Source: Lophium mytilinum
Taxonomy: Eukaryota > Ascomycota > Dothideomycetes > Mytilinidiales > Mytilinidiaceae
Assembly: GCA_010093605.1 (NCBI GenBank)
Contig: MU004181.1
Location: forward strand, 124,001 to 188,000
Direction of reading: 5' to 3'
Length of the DNA: 64,000 bases
The notes below the pieces were generated by a model. The model was given only the letters and a program-made list of their open reading frames with translations. It searched no databases and was not told where the DNA came from. The translations under genes were made by a program, and so were the position numbers. Below, in pieces: positions 63,673-64,000 of this stretch. The stretch's first letter is position 1. The number at the start of each line of letters is the position of its first letter.

Positions 63673-64000
63673 GGAAGGATAGAGTCGAGGGATCGTCCGT
63701 GAAGTCTTCTTGTTAGTATAGTAAAAATGTCTTCAGCACGGGAAAGTATTCGGTCTGGCCAACCCCATGACTCGCGAAACATGGAGCATGGTCTCCTTTA
63801 GAGATCAAGAACTACTTCGACACCTGCTTAGTCTCCAGCTCGCAGAAACACTCCAGCAGATGCGCTCTCCACTGCCTCAGAAATATCATCGAGGCGATGA
63901 CTCTCCCTCTCTCTTTCTGCTTTACCATATGCTCAACGCTGATCATGAGCCCCGTATTTCCTAGCTTCCTCCAAGCATCAATGACGCCCTCGACATCCGA
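63673..64000. other. Right edge, nothing supported
   Basis: A short frame at 63767-63964 has no motif. Confidence 0.4.

Noticed and set aside
1-64000. LTR retrotransposon, LINE or provirus-like element
   Set aside because: No reverse transcriptase, integrase, capsid or protease motif and no long terminal repeats were recognised in any frame.

Overview
The window looks like nuclear DNA of a filamentous ascomycete, most likely a Dothideomycete-type fungus. The evidence is short introns (51-96 bp) with GT-AG ends and CTRAY-like branch sites, two fungal Zn(II)2Cys6 proteins, F-box-like proteins, MYND and SDR fragments, Pol III tRNA-like genes and CACC-ATG-G start contexts. No ribosomal RNA genes, no CRISPR array and no recognisable LTR or LINE polyprotein were seen. 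It is an accessory-style region: almost no housekeeping genes, many lineage-restricted paralogues, many decayed copies and several dispersed repeats.

Layout. 0.4-2.3 kb holds two decayed copies of a small orphan family (family B). 2.5-14.8 kb is a tandem array of family A, an F-box-like domain followed by a degenerate nucleotidyltransferase-like core: five intact genes, one copy broken by a single-base frameshift, and one N-terminal stub. Satellite-like repeats lie between members. 15-29 kb is gene-poor and full of decayed coding pieces (SDR, a possible receiver-domain scrap, an internally duplicated gene). 29.9-30.4 kb has two tRNA-like Pol III genes; the second is followed directly by a near-perfect hairpin and a T6 terminator. 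31.2-33.0 kb is a Zn2Cys6 protein with a tandem Cys/His module. 33.8-34.1 kb is a small two-exon gene, 34.5-34.9 kb a MITE-like element, and 36.3-37.1 kb a second satellite block. 37.4-40.8 kb has a small three-exon gene and a second Zn2Cys6 protein with a coding minisatellite. 42.2-45.7 kb is a cluster of four family B genes. 47.6-61.9 kb has four members of family C (F-box-like N-terminal part, conserved HEExxRRHxLL motif): two intact, one a pseudogene, one with a frameshifted C-terminus. A decayed F-box/MYND gene lies among them.

Four copies of a GC stem-loop element carrying a tRNA box-B sequence and a T-run (24.9, 41.4, 51.5 and 54.1 kb) are scattered through the right two thirds, several of them beside the paralogue clusters. 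How the genes work together cannot be read from sequence alone. The inference offered is a rapidly duplicating, rapidly decaying repertoire of substrate-adaptor-like (F-box) and orphan proteins. Many annotated starts were moved to the first well-placed ATG, because the longest open frames often begin at GTG or TTG, which are unlikely starts in a fungus.
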